Source: Haloarcula ordinaria (GTDB lineage Archaea > Halobacteriota > Halobacteria > Halobacteriales > Haloarculaceae). From it: DNA of 64,000 nt. Below the pieces are notes generated by a model that saw only the letters and a list, made by a program, of their open reading frames with translations, ran no database searches and was not told where the DNA came from. This document shows, piece by piece, positions 8,285 through 17,536 of this stretch (the stretch's first letter is position 1; each line of letters opens with the position of its first letter). The stretch spans positions 558,001 to 622,000 of the forward strand of contig NZ_CP119789.1 of the NCBI RefSeq assembly GCF_029338275.1, read 5' to 3'. Both the position numbers and the translations under genes were made by a program.

Positions 8285-9311
8285 GGACGCCGAACCGGAC
8301 CGACGGCTCGCCGTCGTCGTGGGCAAGCCCCGCGCCGAGTCGGTGATCGACGCACTCGAAACGGAGGGCGTCTACGACGCCGACCGGAGCGTCCGCTCGT
8401 GGGACACCGACAGCGTCGCCGTTCCGGTGACCGACCCGCCGTCGACGGTCGAGGTTCGGGAGGTCGTCGAGCAGGTCGGCGACCCGCGACTCAGAACGCT
8501 CGAGGACCACCTCCGGGAGCGCGGCTGGAGCGACGACGAACTCGACGCGGCCCCCTCGTCGTGGGCCGTCGTCGGCAGCGTCGTCCTCGTCGACGTCGGC
8601 GACAGTCCACGGCCAGAAGAGGTCGGCCAGGCGCTGCTCGCGCTCCACGGCGAGGCCGACACGGTACTCGCCAGGGGCGGCATCTCGGGTGCCCACCGCG
8701 AGCCCGACGGCGAGGTCGTCGCCGGCGAGGGCGACACGGAGACGGTCCACACCGAACACGGGACCCAGTACGCCCTGGACCTCGCCGAAGTGATGTTCTC
8801 GCCGGGGAACAAGGCCGAGCGGGTGAGGATGGGGGAAATCGTGTCCGACGGCGAGTCCGTGCTCGACATGTTCGCCGGCATCGGCTACTTCACGCTCCCG
8901 ATGGCCCGCGCTGGGGCGCAGGTGACCGCCGTGGAGCGCAATCCCACGGCCTTTCGCTACCTGGTCGAGAACGCGATGCGAAACGGCGTCGACGACCGCG
9001 TGCAGCCCTATCGTGCCGATTGTAGGGACGTGATAGCGGGCCTGGACGAGACGGAGACGGTCGACCGGGTCGTGATGGGGTACTACGAAGCCCACGAGTA
9101 CCTCGAATCGGGGCTTGCGGCCCTGAAACCGGGCGGCGTCCTGCACCTGCACGAGGCCACACCAGAGGCGCTGGTCTTCGAGCGCCCCATCGAGCGCCTC
9201 GAGGCTGCGGCAGCCGAGGCCGGGCGCTCGGTCGATGTCCTGGACACCCGTCGAGTCAAGAGCTACAGCGAGGGCGTCGCGCACGTCGTCGTGGACGCCA
9301 GAATCGACTGA
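8277..9311 (+). CDS. Trm5/TYW2-type tRNA methyl- or aminocarboxypropyl-transferase (Taw2-like)
   Basis: SAM-dependent enzyme acting on G37 of tRNA. It has 344 residues. The Rossmann core shows motif I DMFAGIGYFTLPMA (about 200-213), acidic strand end VTAVERNPTAF, and VDRVVMGYYEAHEYL in the place where Trm5 enzymes have an NLP-type motif. The GYY variant and SPGNKAERVRM favour the Taw2/TYW2 branch (wybutosine side chain) over Trm5, but this is a judgement by eye. The start overlaps the NMD3 gene by 8 bases, linking a ribosome factor with a tRNA-modification enzyme in one operon. Confidence 0.8.
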   Translation: MPEDAEPDRRLAVVVGKPRAESVIDALETEGVYDADRSVRSWDTDSVAVPVTDPPSTVEVREVVEQVGDPRLRTLEDHLRERGWSDDELDAAPSSWAVVGSVVLVDVGDSPRPEEVGQALLALHGEADTVLARGGISGAHREPDGEVVAGEGDTETVHTEHGTQYALDLAEVMFSPGNKAERVRMGEIVSDGESVLDMFAGIGYFTLPMARAGAQVTAVERNPTAFRYLVENAMRNGVDDRVQPYRADCRDVIAGLDETETVDRVVMGYYEAHEYLESGLAALKPGGVLHLHEATPEALVFERPIERLEAAAAEAGRSVDVLDTRRVKSYSEGVAHVVVDARID

Positions 9312-9384
9312 CGAGCGCCAGCAGTGAGGGCCGTAGAAGACACACCTTACCGCGTCAGGACCATCGTACCACGGGAGGAGTCCG

Positions 9385-10686
9385 CTACCACGTCAGTCCC
9401 TCGTAGGTGATGCCCTCGCGGGGGGCGACGATGCGCCGACCGTCGATCACGACCGGGTCGGCCATCGCGTCGAACTCGTCGTCGAGCGCCGCAAACTCGT
9501 CCCAGTCGGTGACGACGACGGCGCCCGAAGCCCCGTCGAGCGCCTCGGCTGCGGAGTCGGCGTACGCGATGTCCGGATACTTCTCGCGCATATTGTCGGT
9601 GGCGACTGGGTCGTAGGCGACGACGTCCGCGCCGCGGGCTTGCAGGCCCTCGATGACCGGGACCGCGCGGGTGCTGCGGATGTCGTCCGTGCCGGGCTTG
9701 AACGCCAGACCCAGCACGGCGATGCGCTTGCCGGTGGCGTCGACGTGCTTGTCGAGCAAGGAAAGCAGTCGCTCCGGCTGGTCGTCGTTGAGTTCGACGG
9801 CCGCCGAGAGCACCGTCGGGTCGTAGCCCCGCTCCCGGGCGGCGGCGATGATGGCGTCGGTGTCCTTCGGGAAGCAGCTCCCGCCCCAGCCGACCCCGCT
9901 GCGCAGGAACTGCGCGCCGATACGGTCGTCGAGGCCGATGGCGTCGGCCACCTCGTAGGCGTCGACGCCGAACTCCTTGCAGATGTTCCCGATGTCGTTG
10001 ATGAGGCTCACCTTCGCCGCGAGGAAGGTGTTGTTGGCGTACTTTATCATCTCGGCCTCGGCGATGCCGGTCTCGACGACGGGCACCTCGCCGTCGGCGG
10101 CCTCTCGGAGCGGGGCATAGAGGTCGTGGAGCAGGTCGTAGGCCCGCTGGTCGTCGGCCCCGAAGACGAGTTTGTCGGGGTTCAGGAAGTCCGCGACGGC
10201 AGTGCCCTCGCGCTGGAACTCGGGGTTCGAGGCGACCAGGAAGTCCTCGCCGCGGACGAGGCCGGCCGCGGCGATGCGGGCCGCGAGTACCTCCTCGGTG
10301 GTCGTCGGGACGACGGTGGATTTCGTGACCACGAGGTGCGGGCCGTCGCGGTCGGCCGCGGCCAGCGCCTCCCCGACGGCCTCCGCCCCGGCCTCCATGA
10401 AGCGGAGGTCGATACTGCCGTCCTCGTTCGAGGGGGTCGGCAGGGCCAGCATCGTCAGGTCCGTCTCGGGGACGATGCCGTAGTCGGTCGTCGCCCGGAG
10501 ACGGTCGCCACCGTGCTCGGCGACCAGTTCGTCGAGCCCGGGTTCGTGGATGGGGGACTCACCGGCGTTGACGGCAGCGACGATGTCCTCGTCGATGTCG
10601 ACCGTCGTGACCTGGTGACCGAGGTCGGCGAGACACGCTGCGACAGTGGTACCGACGTACCCGCTGCCGACGATGCTGACGTTCAT
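9385..10686 (-). CDS. aglM: UDP-glucose/nucleotide-sugar dehydrogenase (AglM-like)
   Basis: Oxidises UDP-glucose to UDP-glucuronate with two NAD+, feeding hexuronic acids into S-layer N-glycans in haloarchaea. It has 433 residues. Visible: N-terminal dinucleotide-binding [17 protein letters not shown] (4-20), lysine K215 in [10 protein letters not shown], catalytic cysteine C271 in [14 protein letters not shown], and a second Rossmann domain from [17 protein letters not shown]. Complete and of normal length. It converges with the Taw2-like gene. No other glycosylation gene is in the window, so the agl symbol rests on family resemblance. Confidence 0.9.
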   Translation of the reverse strand: MNVSIVGSGYVGTTVAACLADLGHQVTTVDIDEDIVAAVNAGESPIHEPGLDELVAEHGGDRLRATTDYGIVPETDLTMLALPTPSNEDGSIDLRFMEAGAEAVGEALAAADRDGPHLVVTKSTVVPTTTEEVLAARIAAAGLVRGEDFLVASNPEFQREGTAVADFLNPDKLVFGADDQRAYDLLHDLYAPLREAADGEVPVVETGIAEAEMIKYANNTFLAAKVSLINDIGNICKEFGVDAYEVADAIGLDDRIGAQFLRSGVGWGGSCFPKDTDAIIAAARERGYDPTVLSAAVELNDDQPERLLSLLDKHVDATGKRIAVLGLAFKPGTDDIRSTRAVPVIEGLQARGADVVAYDPVATDNMREKYPDIAYADSAAEALDGASGAVVVTDWDEFAALDDEFDAMADPVVIDGRRIVAPREGITYEGLTW

Positions 10687-10945
10687 CAGCCGTGGCTTGG
10701 CGAGGGTAACCCTTGAGAATTCGGGTCCTACCCGCCGGCCCAGACCCCGCGACAGCGGCGGTCTAGACAGCGCCTACTCGGCGCCGACGGACCACAGAGA
10801 CTCGACTCGCGCTCGCCGTGTGACGGTGGGTCGCCGCCACGGCCTCGTCCGCGTTGCCTACCCGTGAATAACGGCTCAATTACAAGGCCCGAAGCCGCCC
10901 GACTACGGGCAAGTAGCTGATGGCACTCTCTCACAGGCAGGCAGC

Positions 10946-11692
10946 ATGAACACCGAACGCATCGTCTCACTCGCAGTCGTCGCCGTCGTCGTGCTGGCGA
11001 TCGGCCTCTCGGCCTCGACACTCGAGTCGTCGATGAGCACGGAACCAGAGGACGCTATCGACCTCGACAACGAGGCCTTCCCACTCGGTGCCGAGCGCGG
11101 CGAACAGATACAGGCAGCCACGCAGCGCCTCCACGACGAGTACACCGACCCGACAGACCAGGACGAGGCGAGTGCGACCGAGATGCGCGCGAGCGACACC
11201 GGCGTGAGCGCAGCGGTTCCGGCGGGCGGTACCACCGACGAGCTAGGGCAGAGCCAGAGCGAGGGGACCGGGACGGGCCCGGCCGACCCCGGACTCGACG
11301 TCGTCTCGCTGCTCGTCGGCGGTCTGTTGTGGCTCGGGAGCGCCGTCGTCGTCTACCGCTACCGGCGGCGGCTGGACCCGATCCTCGCCACGCTGAGCGG
11401 GGCCTACGTCGACATCGACGACGGGACCGAACAGGGCCCCATCGCGATGCCGGAGAACGACGTCCAGCGGGCCTGGGCAGAGCTGTTGCGCCGGGCCGGC
11501 GTCGACCAGCCACAGCAGTACACCCCCCGAATCTGCGCCCGATTGGCCATCGAGAGCGGGTACGACACGGACACCGTCGAACAGTTACGTCGGCTGTTCG
11601 AGGACGTCCAGTACGGTGCCGTCTCGTCGATAGCCGCCCAGGAACAGCGCGCCAGAGACGTGTTAGAGCGGCTGGACGGTGAACTGCGGTGA
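10946..11692 (+). CDS. DUF4129 membrane protein of the MoxR/DUF58 cluster
   Basis: A 248-residue protein with an N-terminal helix or signal anchor (about 6-24), a polar extracytoplasmic region rich in Thr, Asp and Gly (25-115), a second helix (about 118-136) and a C-terminal cytoplasmic DUF4129 domain (from about 163: VQRAWAELLRRAGV...TPRICARLAIESGYD). First gene of a four-gene run with 4-base start/stop overlaps: DUF4129, small helical protein, DUF58, polytopic membrane protein. The cluster is usually linked with MoxR ATPases in envelope-related protein maturation; the exact role is unknown. Confidence 0.8.
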   Translation: MNTERIVSLAVVAVVVLAIGLSASTLESSMSTEPEDAIDLDNEAFPLGAERGEQIQAATQRLHDEYTDPTDQDEASATEMRASDTGVSAAVPAGGTTDELGQSQSEGTGTGPADPGLDVVSLLVGGLLWLGSAVVVYRYRRRLDPILATLSGAYVDIDDGTEQGPIAMPENDVQRAWAELLRRAGVDQPQQYTPRICARLAIESGYDTDTVEQLRRLFEDVQYGAVSSIAAQEQRARDVLERLDGELR

Positions 11693-12345
11693 GCGTCGAC
11701 GACATCGAACGCCTGGGTCCGGTCGCCGTGGGCGACCTGCGAGGGCTGCGGCGAGCGGGGTGGCTGGTGCTCGTCGGCTGCGGGCTCGTCGCGTTCGTCG
11801 TCGCCGTCGTCGCCACGGTACCGGGTACGGCCGGGCTCATCCCCGTGGACGGACTGGTCGCACTGGCCGGGAACGACTACTTCCTGCTCGGGGCGTTCGG
11901 AACGCTCGCGCTCGCCGTCCTCTCGGTGATGGTCGTCCGCCGGGCCGCCGGCCACGTCAAGCAGGCCGCGCCACCGGACCCGGAGACAATCCGGGACGCC
12001 CACCAGCCGGGCGACGAGCTCGACCAGTACCTCCAGTCGTGGTCGCTGTCGAACGGCCGGGCGGCGAACGAGGCGCTCCGTGAACGGCTCCGCACGGCGG
12101 CGGTGAGTGCGATGGTCCGGACGGAGCGGGTCCCCGCCGAGACGGCCCGCGAACGGATCGACGAGGGCGAGTGGATCGACGACCCCGTCGTCGCGGCGTT
12201 CCTCAGTTCGGGCCGTCCGACCCCGCCGGGGCTCCACGAGGAAGCGGCGCTCGCGCTCCACGGCGAGCGCTGGAACCAGCACGAGGTCCGCGAAGCCACC
12301 GAAGCGGTACTGGAGCGGTTCGAACTGGACGGTGAGCGGCGATGA
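11689..12345 (+). CDS. Membrane protein of the DUF58/MoxR operon, function unknown
   Basis: A 218-residue protein starting with GTG that overlaps the TGA of the preceding gene (GTGA). It has two transmembrane helices (about 23-44 and 60-80) and a charged cytoplasmic C-terminal region (85-218) of predicted helices, with DELDQYLQSWSLSNGRAANEALRERLR. It occupies the place where haloarchaeal DUF58 operons carry a small family of unknown function (possibly DUF7269, from memory). Both ends overlap neighbours by 4 bases, so its expression is tied to theirs. Confidence 0.7.
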   Translation: MSVDDIERLGPVAVGDLRGLRRAGWLVLVGCGLVAFVVAVVATVPGTAGLIPVDGLVALAGNDYFLLGAFGTLALAVLSVMVVRRAAGHVKQAAPPDPETIRDAHQPGDELDQYLQSWSLSNGRAANEALRERLRTAAVSAMVRTERVPAETARERIDEGEWIDDPVVAAFLSSGRPTPPGLHEEAALALHGERWNQHEVREATEAVLERFELDGERR

Positions 12346-13613
12346 CGACCGTTCGCGCCACCGGACGCTGGCGGGGCATCGTCGCCGTCGCGCTGCTCGC
12401 CGTCGCGGCCGGTGTCCTCCTCGACCGACCGGCGGTCCTCCTGCTCGGCATCGTCGGCGCGGGCTTCGCGGCGTACCCGCGGCTCTCGGGACCGCCGACC
12501 GTCGAGGTCGAGCTGGAACGGCGACTCGACGACCGCCACCCGAAGCGCGGCGACCCCGTCACCGTGACGGCCCACCTGACCAACGTCGGCGAGCGGACGC
12601 TGACCGACGTCCGTATCGTCGACGGCGTCCCACCGATGCTCACCGTCGCGTCGGGGAGTCCCCGACACGCGGCCGTGCTGCGCCCCGGCCAGAGCACGAC
12701 GTTCACGTACGCGCTCGACGCCGACCACGGCCACCACACGTTCGACCCAGCGACGGTCATCGCCCGGGACATCACCGGGGCCCACGAGATAGAGACGACC
12801 GTCTCGGCCGAGGGCGAGCTCCACTGCTCCGAGACGGTCCCGGAGGTCCCACTCCGGCGCCAGACGGACAACTTCGCCGGGCAGCTGACCACCGACGGCG
12901 GTGGCAGTGGCACCGAGTTCCACACGATCCGGGAGTACAACCGTGGCGACTCGATACGGCGGATCGACTCGAAACGGTGGGCCAAGACCGGCGAGCTCAC
13001 CACCATCGAGTTCCGCGAGGAGCGGCGCAGTTCGGTCCTGCTGCTCCTCGACGCACGGGAGAAGGCCTACCGGTCGGCCAGCGACGAGGACCCGAACGCC
13101 GTCGCCCACAGCATCGCGGCCGCCGAGCAGCTGCTCACCGCCCTCGATGGCGCCCAGAACCAGGTCGGTCTGGCTGCGTTCGGCCGCGAGTTCTGCTGGG
13201 AGGGTCCGGGGGGCGGGGCCGACCACCTGACTCGGCTCCGCCAGCTCCTCTCGTCGCATCCGACGCTGTCCTCGACCCCGTCGAAACCGGGTGAAGACGG
13301 CGACCTCGAGCGACAACGCGAGCGACTGTACGCCCAGCTAGGGACGTCGACGCAGGTCGTGGTCCTCTCGCCGCTGACCGACGAGTGGATACTGCAGACG
13401 ATCCGGCGCCTGGAGGCGGGCGGCCACGCGACGACCGTCATCAGCCCGGACGTCACCGCGGCGGAGACGCTCGGCCAGCGCATGGCGCAACTGGAACGGC
13501 AGAACCGGCTCCACGCGCTCCGCCAGACCGACATCCCGGTCGTCGACTGGGACCCCGCGACGGCCCTCGGGACCGTCCTGTTGAACGAGGGGCGCCGACG
13601 GAGGAGCGCATGA
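12342..13613 (+). CDS. DUF58 domain protein
   Basis: A 423-residue protein. Two N-terminal helices (about 12-45) are followed by a beta-rich extracytoplasmic-type domain (50-150, PVTVTAHLTNVGERTLTDV), then the DUF58 core, whose signature is visible as GTEFHTIREYNRGDSIRRID and continues through KTGELTTIEFREE. The C-terminal half resembles a von Willebrand A fold (SSVLLLLDAREKAY) with a metal-site-like DxR rather than the full DxSxS. Starts with ATGA overlap on the previous gene. DUF58 proteins are typical partners of MoxR AAA+ ATPases. Confidence 0.85.
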   Translation: MTTVRATGRWRGIVAVALLAVAAGVLLDRPAVLLLGIVGAGFAAYPRLSGPPTVEVELERRLDDRHPKRGDPVTVTAHLTNVGERTLTDVRIVDGVPPMLTVASGSPRHAAVLRPGQSTTFTYALDADHGHHTFDPATVIARDITGAHEIETTVSAEGELHCSETVPEVPLRRQTDNFAGQLTTDGGGSGTEFHTIREYNRGDSIRRIDSKRWAKTGELTTIEFREERRSSVLLLLDAREKAYRSASDEDPNAVAHSIAAAEQLLTALDGAQNQVGLAAFGREFCWEGPGGGADHLTRLRQLLSSHPTLSSTPSKPGEDGDLERQRERLYAQLGTSTQVVVLSPLTDEWILQTIRRLEAGGHATTVISPDVTAAETLGQRMAQLERQNRLHALRQTDIPVVDWDPATALGTVLLNEGRRRRSA

Positions 13614-14347
13614 GCACCGCCGTCTCCCACCGACCGACGTCGCTCTCGAGCGCGCTCGCGCTCCTGCTTTCGGCGAGCGTCGCGCTCCTGCTCGCTGGGT
13701 CGGCGAACCAGCGCCTCGCCGTCATCGGGACGGCGGTCGGCGTCGCGGTCGTACTCGCGGGCGCACGATTGCCGGACGTGGAGCGTGCGGTGCCGGACGA
13801 GGTGACCCGCAGGAGCACGCGGGTCCCGCTCGACCGCTTCGGAGCCAGCGAGGTCACGGTGGTCGGCGCCGCCATCGTCTCCCTCTCGCTGCTCCACGGT
13901 GTCCTCACACTCTCCGGGAGCGTCGGATGGGCCCAGCTTGGCCCCGGCATCCTTGGGATAGTCCTGCTCGGGCTCGGCCTGCGACCGGTGCGCGAGGACC
14001 TCGCCCGGCGGTTCGTCTCGGCCGGGCTGGCGGCGCTGGTCGTCGGCGTGGTCCTCGTCGGCGTCTTCGAGCGGGCCGACACGGGGACGTTGCTCGTCGC
14101 GACCGCCGGTGCAATCGTCGCCTGGGACGTCGCCGAAAACGGCATCAGCCTCGGGGAGCAGCTCCGGAGCGACGCCGGCACCGAATCGGTCGAGCTCCTC
14201 CACGCCGGTGCCAGCGCGGGGTTCGGCGCCCTGCTGGTCCTCGGGGCGACGGTGCTCTTCGAGAACGGGACGACGGAGCTCCCGCTCGCAGTCCTGGTCG
14301 CACTCGTGGCCGCGGCCGTCGTGTCGATGGCGGCGCTGTATCGGTGA
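13610..14347 (+). CDS. Polytopic membrane protein ending the DUF58 operon
   Basis: A 245-residue protein starting at ATG 13610, whose ATGA overlaps the DUF58 stop. It is almost entirely hydrophobic, with about seven transmembrane segments interrupted by short charged turns (RLPDVERAVPDEVTRRSTR; RPVREDLARR). It corresponds by position and character to the haloarchaeal family I recall as DUF7519. No catalytic motif is visible. The stop is 36 bases from the convergent moxR stop. Confidence 0.7.
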   Translation: MSTAVSHRPTSLSSALALLLSASVALLLAGSANQRLAVIGTAVGVAVVLAGARLPDVERAVPDEVTRRSTRVPLDRFGASEVTVVGAAIVSLSLLHGVLTLSGSVGWAQLGPGILGIVLLGLGLRPVREDLARRFVSAGLAALVVGVVLVGVFERADTGTLLVATAGAIVAWDVAENGISLGEQLRSDAGTESVELLHAGASAGFGALLVLGATVLFENGTTELPLAVLVALVAAAVVSMAALYR

Positions 14348-14383
14348 GTTTCTGAATTTCTGGAAAAACGGGGACTGTCGCAG

Positions 14384-15361
14384 TTAGTCGGACTGGTTCG
14401 CGTACGTGACCGTCGGGACCGGCACCGAGTCGAGGACGTCGGCGACGACCGCACGCTTGTCGACGCTGTCGACCCGCGCGTCGGGCGTCAGCACGAGACG
14501 GTGGGCCATGACGGCCGGGGCGATGCGCGCGACGTGGTCTGGGGTGACGTACGACCGACCCCGGAGCGCGGCGTAGGCTCGGGTGGCCTCGAAGAGCCGC
14601 TGTGTCCCACGTGGCGAGACACCCGTCTGGACGCGTGAGTCGTCCCGACTCGCCCGCGAGAGCGAGACGATGTACTCCCGGACTTCCCCGTCGACGTGGA
14701 CCGTCTCGGGAGCCTTCCGGAGCGTCGCAGGTGCCAGCGATAGCCGTGACGTGACCGACGGCGTCCGGTCGGTCCGGTCCGCCCGGCGGTTGAGAATCTC
14801 CAACTCGCCGCTGGCAGAGGGGTACCCGAAGCTGGTCTTGACGATGAAGCGGTCGACCTGCGCCTCGGGGAGCGGGAAGGTCCCCTCCTGCTCGATGGGG
14901 TTCTGCGTCGCGATGACGAAGAACGGCTCGGGCAGTTCGTGGGTCGTCCCGTCGATACTGACCTGGCCCTCGGCCATCGCCTCGAGCAGCGCGGCCTGTG
15001 TCTTCGGCGACGCGCGGTTGATCTCGTCGGCGAGGACGACGTTCCCGAATATCGGTCCGGGGCGGAACTCGAACTCCTGGGCCTTCTCGTTGAACACGTA
15101 ACTCCCGGTGACGTCCGCGGGGAGCAGGTCCGGCGTGAACTGGATGCGCGTAAAGGAGAGGCCCAGCGCACCGGCCAGCGAGCGGGCTGTCAGAGTCTTC
15201 CCCGTCCCCGGAACGTCCTCTAGCAGGACGTGACCGCGGGCGAGAAACCCGGTCAGGACGGTCTCGAGCGTCTCCCGTTCGGCGATAACCGCGTCGCCGA
15301 CGTCGTCGAGGATAATCTTACAGTGGTCGGCGACGTCGTCTATCGACGGGTCCGTTGACAT
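14384..15361 (-). CDS. MoxR-family AAA+ ATPase
   Basis: A 325-residue ATPase thought to act as a chaperone with DUF58/DUF4129 proteins. Walker A is EDVPGTGKT (48-56), Walker B VVLADEIN (108-115), then sensor 1 ATQNPIEQEGTFPLPEAQ and the arginine-finger region AQVDRF, followed by the C-terminal lid with QTGVSPRGTQRLFEATRAYA. The ATG at 15361 gives MSTDPSIDD; an in-frame extension to 15484 looks non-coding. Unlike the usual single-direction operon, moxR faces its DUF58 partners tail to tail, so the halves have separate promoters. Confidence 0.92.
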   Translation of the reverse strand: MSTDPSIDDVADHCKIILDDVGDAVIAERETLETVLTGFLARGHVLLEDVPGTGKTLTARSLAGALGLSFTRIQFTPDLLPADVTGSYVFNEKAQEFEFRPGPIFGNVVLADEINRASPKTQAALLEAMAEGQVSIDGTTHELPEPFFVIATQNPIEQEGTFPLPEAQVDRFIVKTSFGYPSASGELEILNRRADRTDRTPSVTSRLSLAPATLRKAPETVHVDGEVREYIVSLSRASRDDSRVQTGVSPRGTQRLFEATRAYAALRGRSYVTPDHVARIAPAVMAHRLVLTPDARVDSVDKRAVVADVLDSVPVPTVTYANQSD

Positions 15362-15561
15362 GTGCAAGAGAGGTCTCCAGACCGGCTTTGTTATCGCCGA
15401 CCTACCTCCCGGAGGATGGCGAATCCGGGCGTCGTTCGGCCGTTCCGGGAACCGGTGTTCGACCGCCACTTCGAGCGGTGTCACAGCGCGAGTGCGCCGA
15501 AGCGACAGCGTCCCAGGTCTAGTGGCGTAACACCTAACAGCGCGTCTGGCAAAGGAGGACC

Positions 15562-15651
15562 ATGGACAGACAGCAGATTATGGCCATCTTCCTGACGCTG
15601 CTGATGGTCGGGTCGGGAATCGTCTACGGGCTCTCTTTCGTCGTCTTCTAG
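15562..15651 (+). CDS. 29-residue single-span membrane peptide
   Basis: ATG at 15562 with a strong Shine-Dalgarno sequence (AAAGGAGGACC directly before it); reads MDRQQIMAIFLTLLMVGSGI and ends LSFVVF at TAG 15649-15651. It has a short charged head and one transmembrane helix (about 7-28). The ideal ribosome site, clean hydrophobic pattern and my recollection of similar tiny haloarchaeal membrane peptides argue that it is real. Its TAG shares a CTAG with the restored stop of the helicase on the other strand. Role unknown. Confidence 0.6.
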   Translation: MDRQQIMAIFLTLLMVGSGIVYGLSFVVF

Positions 15652-17367
15652 TCCCACACGTCGGAGAGCGGGTGGGAGTCGCTGCCGGACCGGGAGCGCG
15701 ACCGGTCGCGCTGGCGGCGGGTGCGCGCGCTGACGCCCGTGAGCGCCGCGTCCGGCGAGAACCGGGGGGAGGTCGGGCTCGCTCATCCGGGTGACCTGTG
15801 CGGCGAACCAGTCGGGCGTGTCGTGGCTCGCCCGGTCGAAGAGGTCGAGCAAGGACGAATCAGCGAGGTAGGTCGCGCCGTAGTCGTCCGGCGCTCTGAC
15901 CACGCGACCACAGGCCTGGATGACGGTTCGCAGCGCGGTGCGGTAGTACCAGCCCCACTGGTCGTCCTCCAGGCGGCGGGCGACCCGCGAGTCCCGGGTG
16001 TTCGGATACGGGGCCTTGCAGATGACCTGCCAGCGACAGAGGTCCCCCTCTAAATCGAGCGCTTCCTCCATCTTCACCGAGAGGAAGACGTCGGGGTTGT
16101 CGCTGCGCTTCCAGGCGGCCAGGGCGGCGTCGCGGCCCGCCTTGTCGTGGTCGCGGACGCGAGCGCCGACGCCGAAATCGTCGAGGAGCTCGTTCAGCTG
16201 CTCCTTGATGGCGTAGGAGTGACAGTGGACCAGCCCCTTCTCGTCGGGGTGCTGGGCCATGATGCGGACCGTCTCGCGGGCGATGGCCGGCAGCGTCTCC
16301 TCGCGGTGCTCGAAGGTCATCTTCCCCTGCGTGACGTCGTAGAGCGGGCGGTTCTCGACGGGGAAGGTGTGGCCCACCTCGACGAGGGCGACGTTCTCCG
16401 GCCGGAGGCCGACGTTGGCACAGAACGCCTCCTTGTTCAGGATGGTCGCCGACAGCAGGGCGAAGCGGTTGCCGCGGTCCCAGACGGTGTGTTTCAGGTA
16501 GCGCTCGGGGTTCATCGGCTTGACCGTCACCGCCGACTCCGTCTGGTCGACGACCCACGTCGTGACGCTCTCGGCGTCGTGGTAGTCCTCGCGGAACCAC
16601 TGGAGGTCGCCCCGCAGCTGGTTCAGCGAGTCGCGTTCGGCCACCTCCTCGCCGGTGAGTTCGGCGTTGCCCCGCAGTTCCTTCACGCGCCGTTCCGCGA
16701 GGTGTTCGACCCGCTCGGTGAACGCGACGGCGTCGTCCAGTCCGTCGATGTCGGGGACGTCGAGTTCCGACCACATCGGGATGGTCTCGGGCGAGAGGTC
16801 GATGGTCGCGTACATCTCGGCCCACTCGCCCAGGCCGTGGGCCTCGTCGATGACGACGACGTCGCGCTTGCCGAAGACGTCGCTGCCGGCGGTCTGCATG
16901 AAGTACGCCAGCGTCATCGCGGCGATGCGGCGGTTCGAGGCGATGGCGCGGTCCGAGAAGTAGGGACACCGGTGTTTGACCTGGCAGTCGAACTCCCGTT
17001 CGCGGACGCAGGGCGCCTGGTTGACCGGGGTGTCCGTCTCGCCCGGGAGGATGCAGTCGTAGTTGTTCTTCCCGCGGATGACCGAGAGGTCCGAGAGCAG
17101 GTCGTCGCTCGCCACGTCGTCGAGTTGCGAGACCTGCGGCGTCGTGTAGTACGCGTCGATGACCTGCTCTGCGGCGGCCTCGCCGGCGGTCCGGGCACAG
17201 CCGGCGATTGCTCTGGCCAGGAGGGACTTCCCGCTGCCGGTCGGAGCGCGCACGAGGACGACGTCCTTCCCGCTCTCGAAGGCCGAGCGGATGTCCGAGA
17301 GGGCGTCTTTCTGGTTCCCACGGTAGGCGGGTGCGGGGAACTCGTCGTGAATCCGCGCCGGGTACAC
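15648..17367 (-). CDS. XPD/DinG-type superfamily 2 helicase, C-terminus frameshifted
   Basis: Iron-sulfur DNA helicase. Walker A is RAPTGSGKS (40-48); four cysteines placed as XPD cluster ligands are C105, C120, C128 and C134; the DEAH box is at 174-177; later come ALLSATI and motif VI QACGRVVRAPDD. After MSEPDLP the present frame runs into a low-complexity Arg/Pro tail to 15481, across the small membrane gene. Removing one base from the run of six G at 15764-15769 restores DLPRFSPDAALTGVSAR and a Ser/Arg-rich end SHPLSDVWD with TAG at 15648-15650. I annotate that end and treat the indel as a recent mutation or sequence error. The helicase domains are intact. Confidence 0.8.
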
Positions 17368-17488
17368 GAGTGAGGGTGACGGACGGCCGGGGGTAAACCT
17401 TTCCTGTCACCCGGGCCCGAGTGCGGGCGGGCTGTGGCTGCCGTGGGCGTGATAAACAAACGGTAGAGCGCCCCTGATACCAACACAA

Positions 17489-17500
17489 CGCATATATGCG
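17489..17500. promoter_or_regulatory. Palindrome CGCATATATGCG over the TATA region of the HTH gene
   Basis: A perfect 12-base palindrome containing the TATA-like core CATATATG, 36 bases before the ATG at 17537. That distance fits an archaeal TATA box with a leader of about 10-13 bases. A symmetric site over the TATA box would suit repression, perhaps by the downstream HTH protein itself; autoregulation is inference. Confidence 0.5.
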
Positions 17501-17536
17501 GTGAATGGCTTACTTTCCGTAGAGGAATAGCGCACC

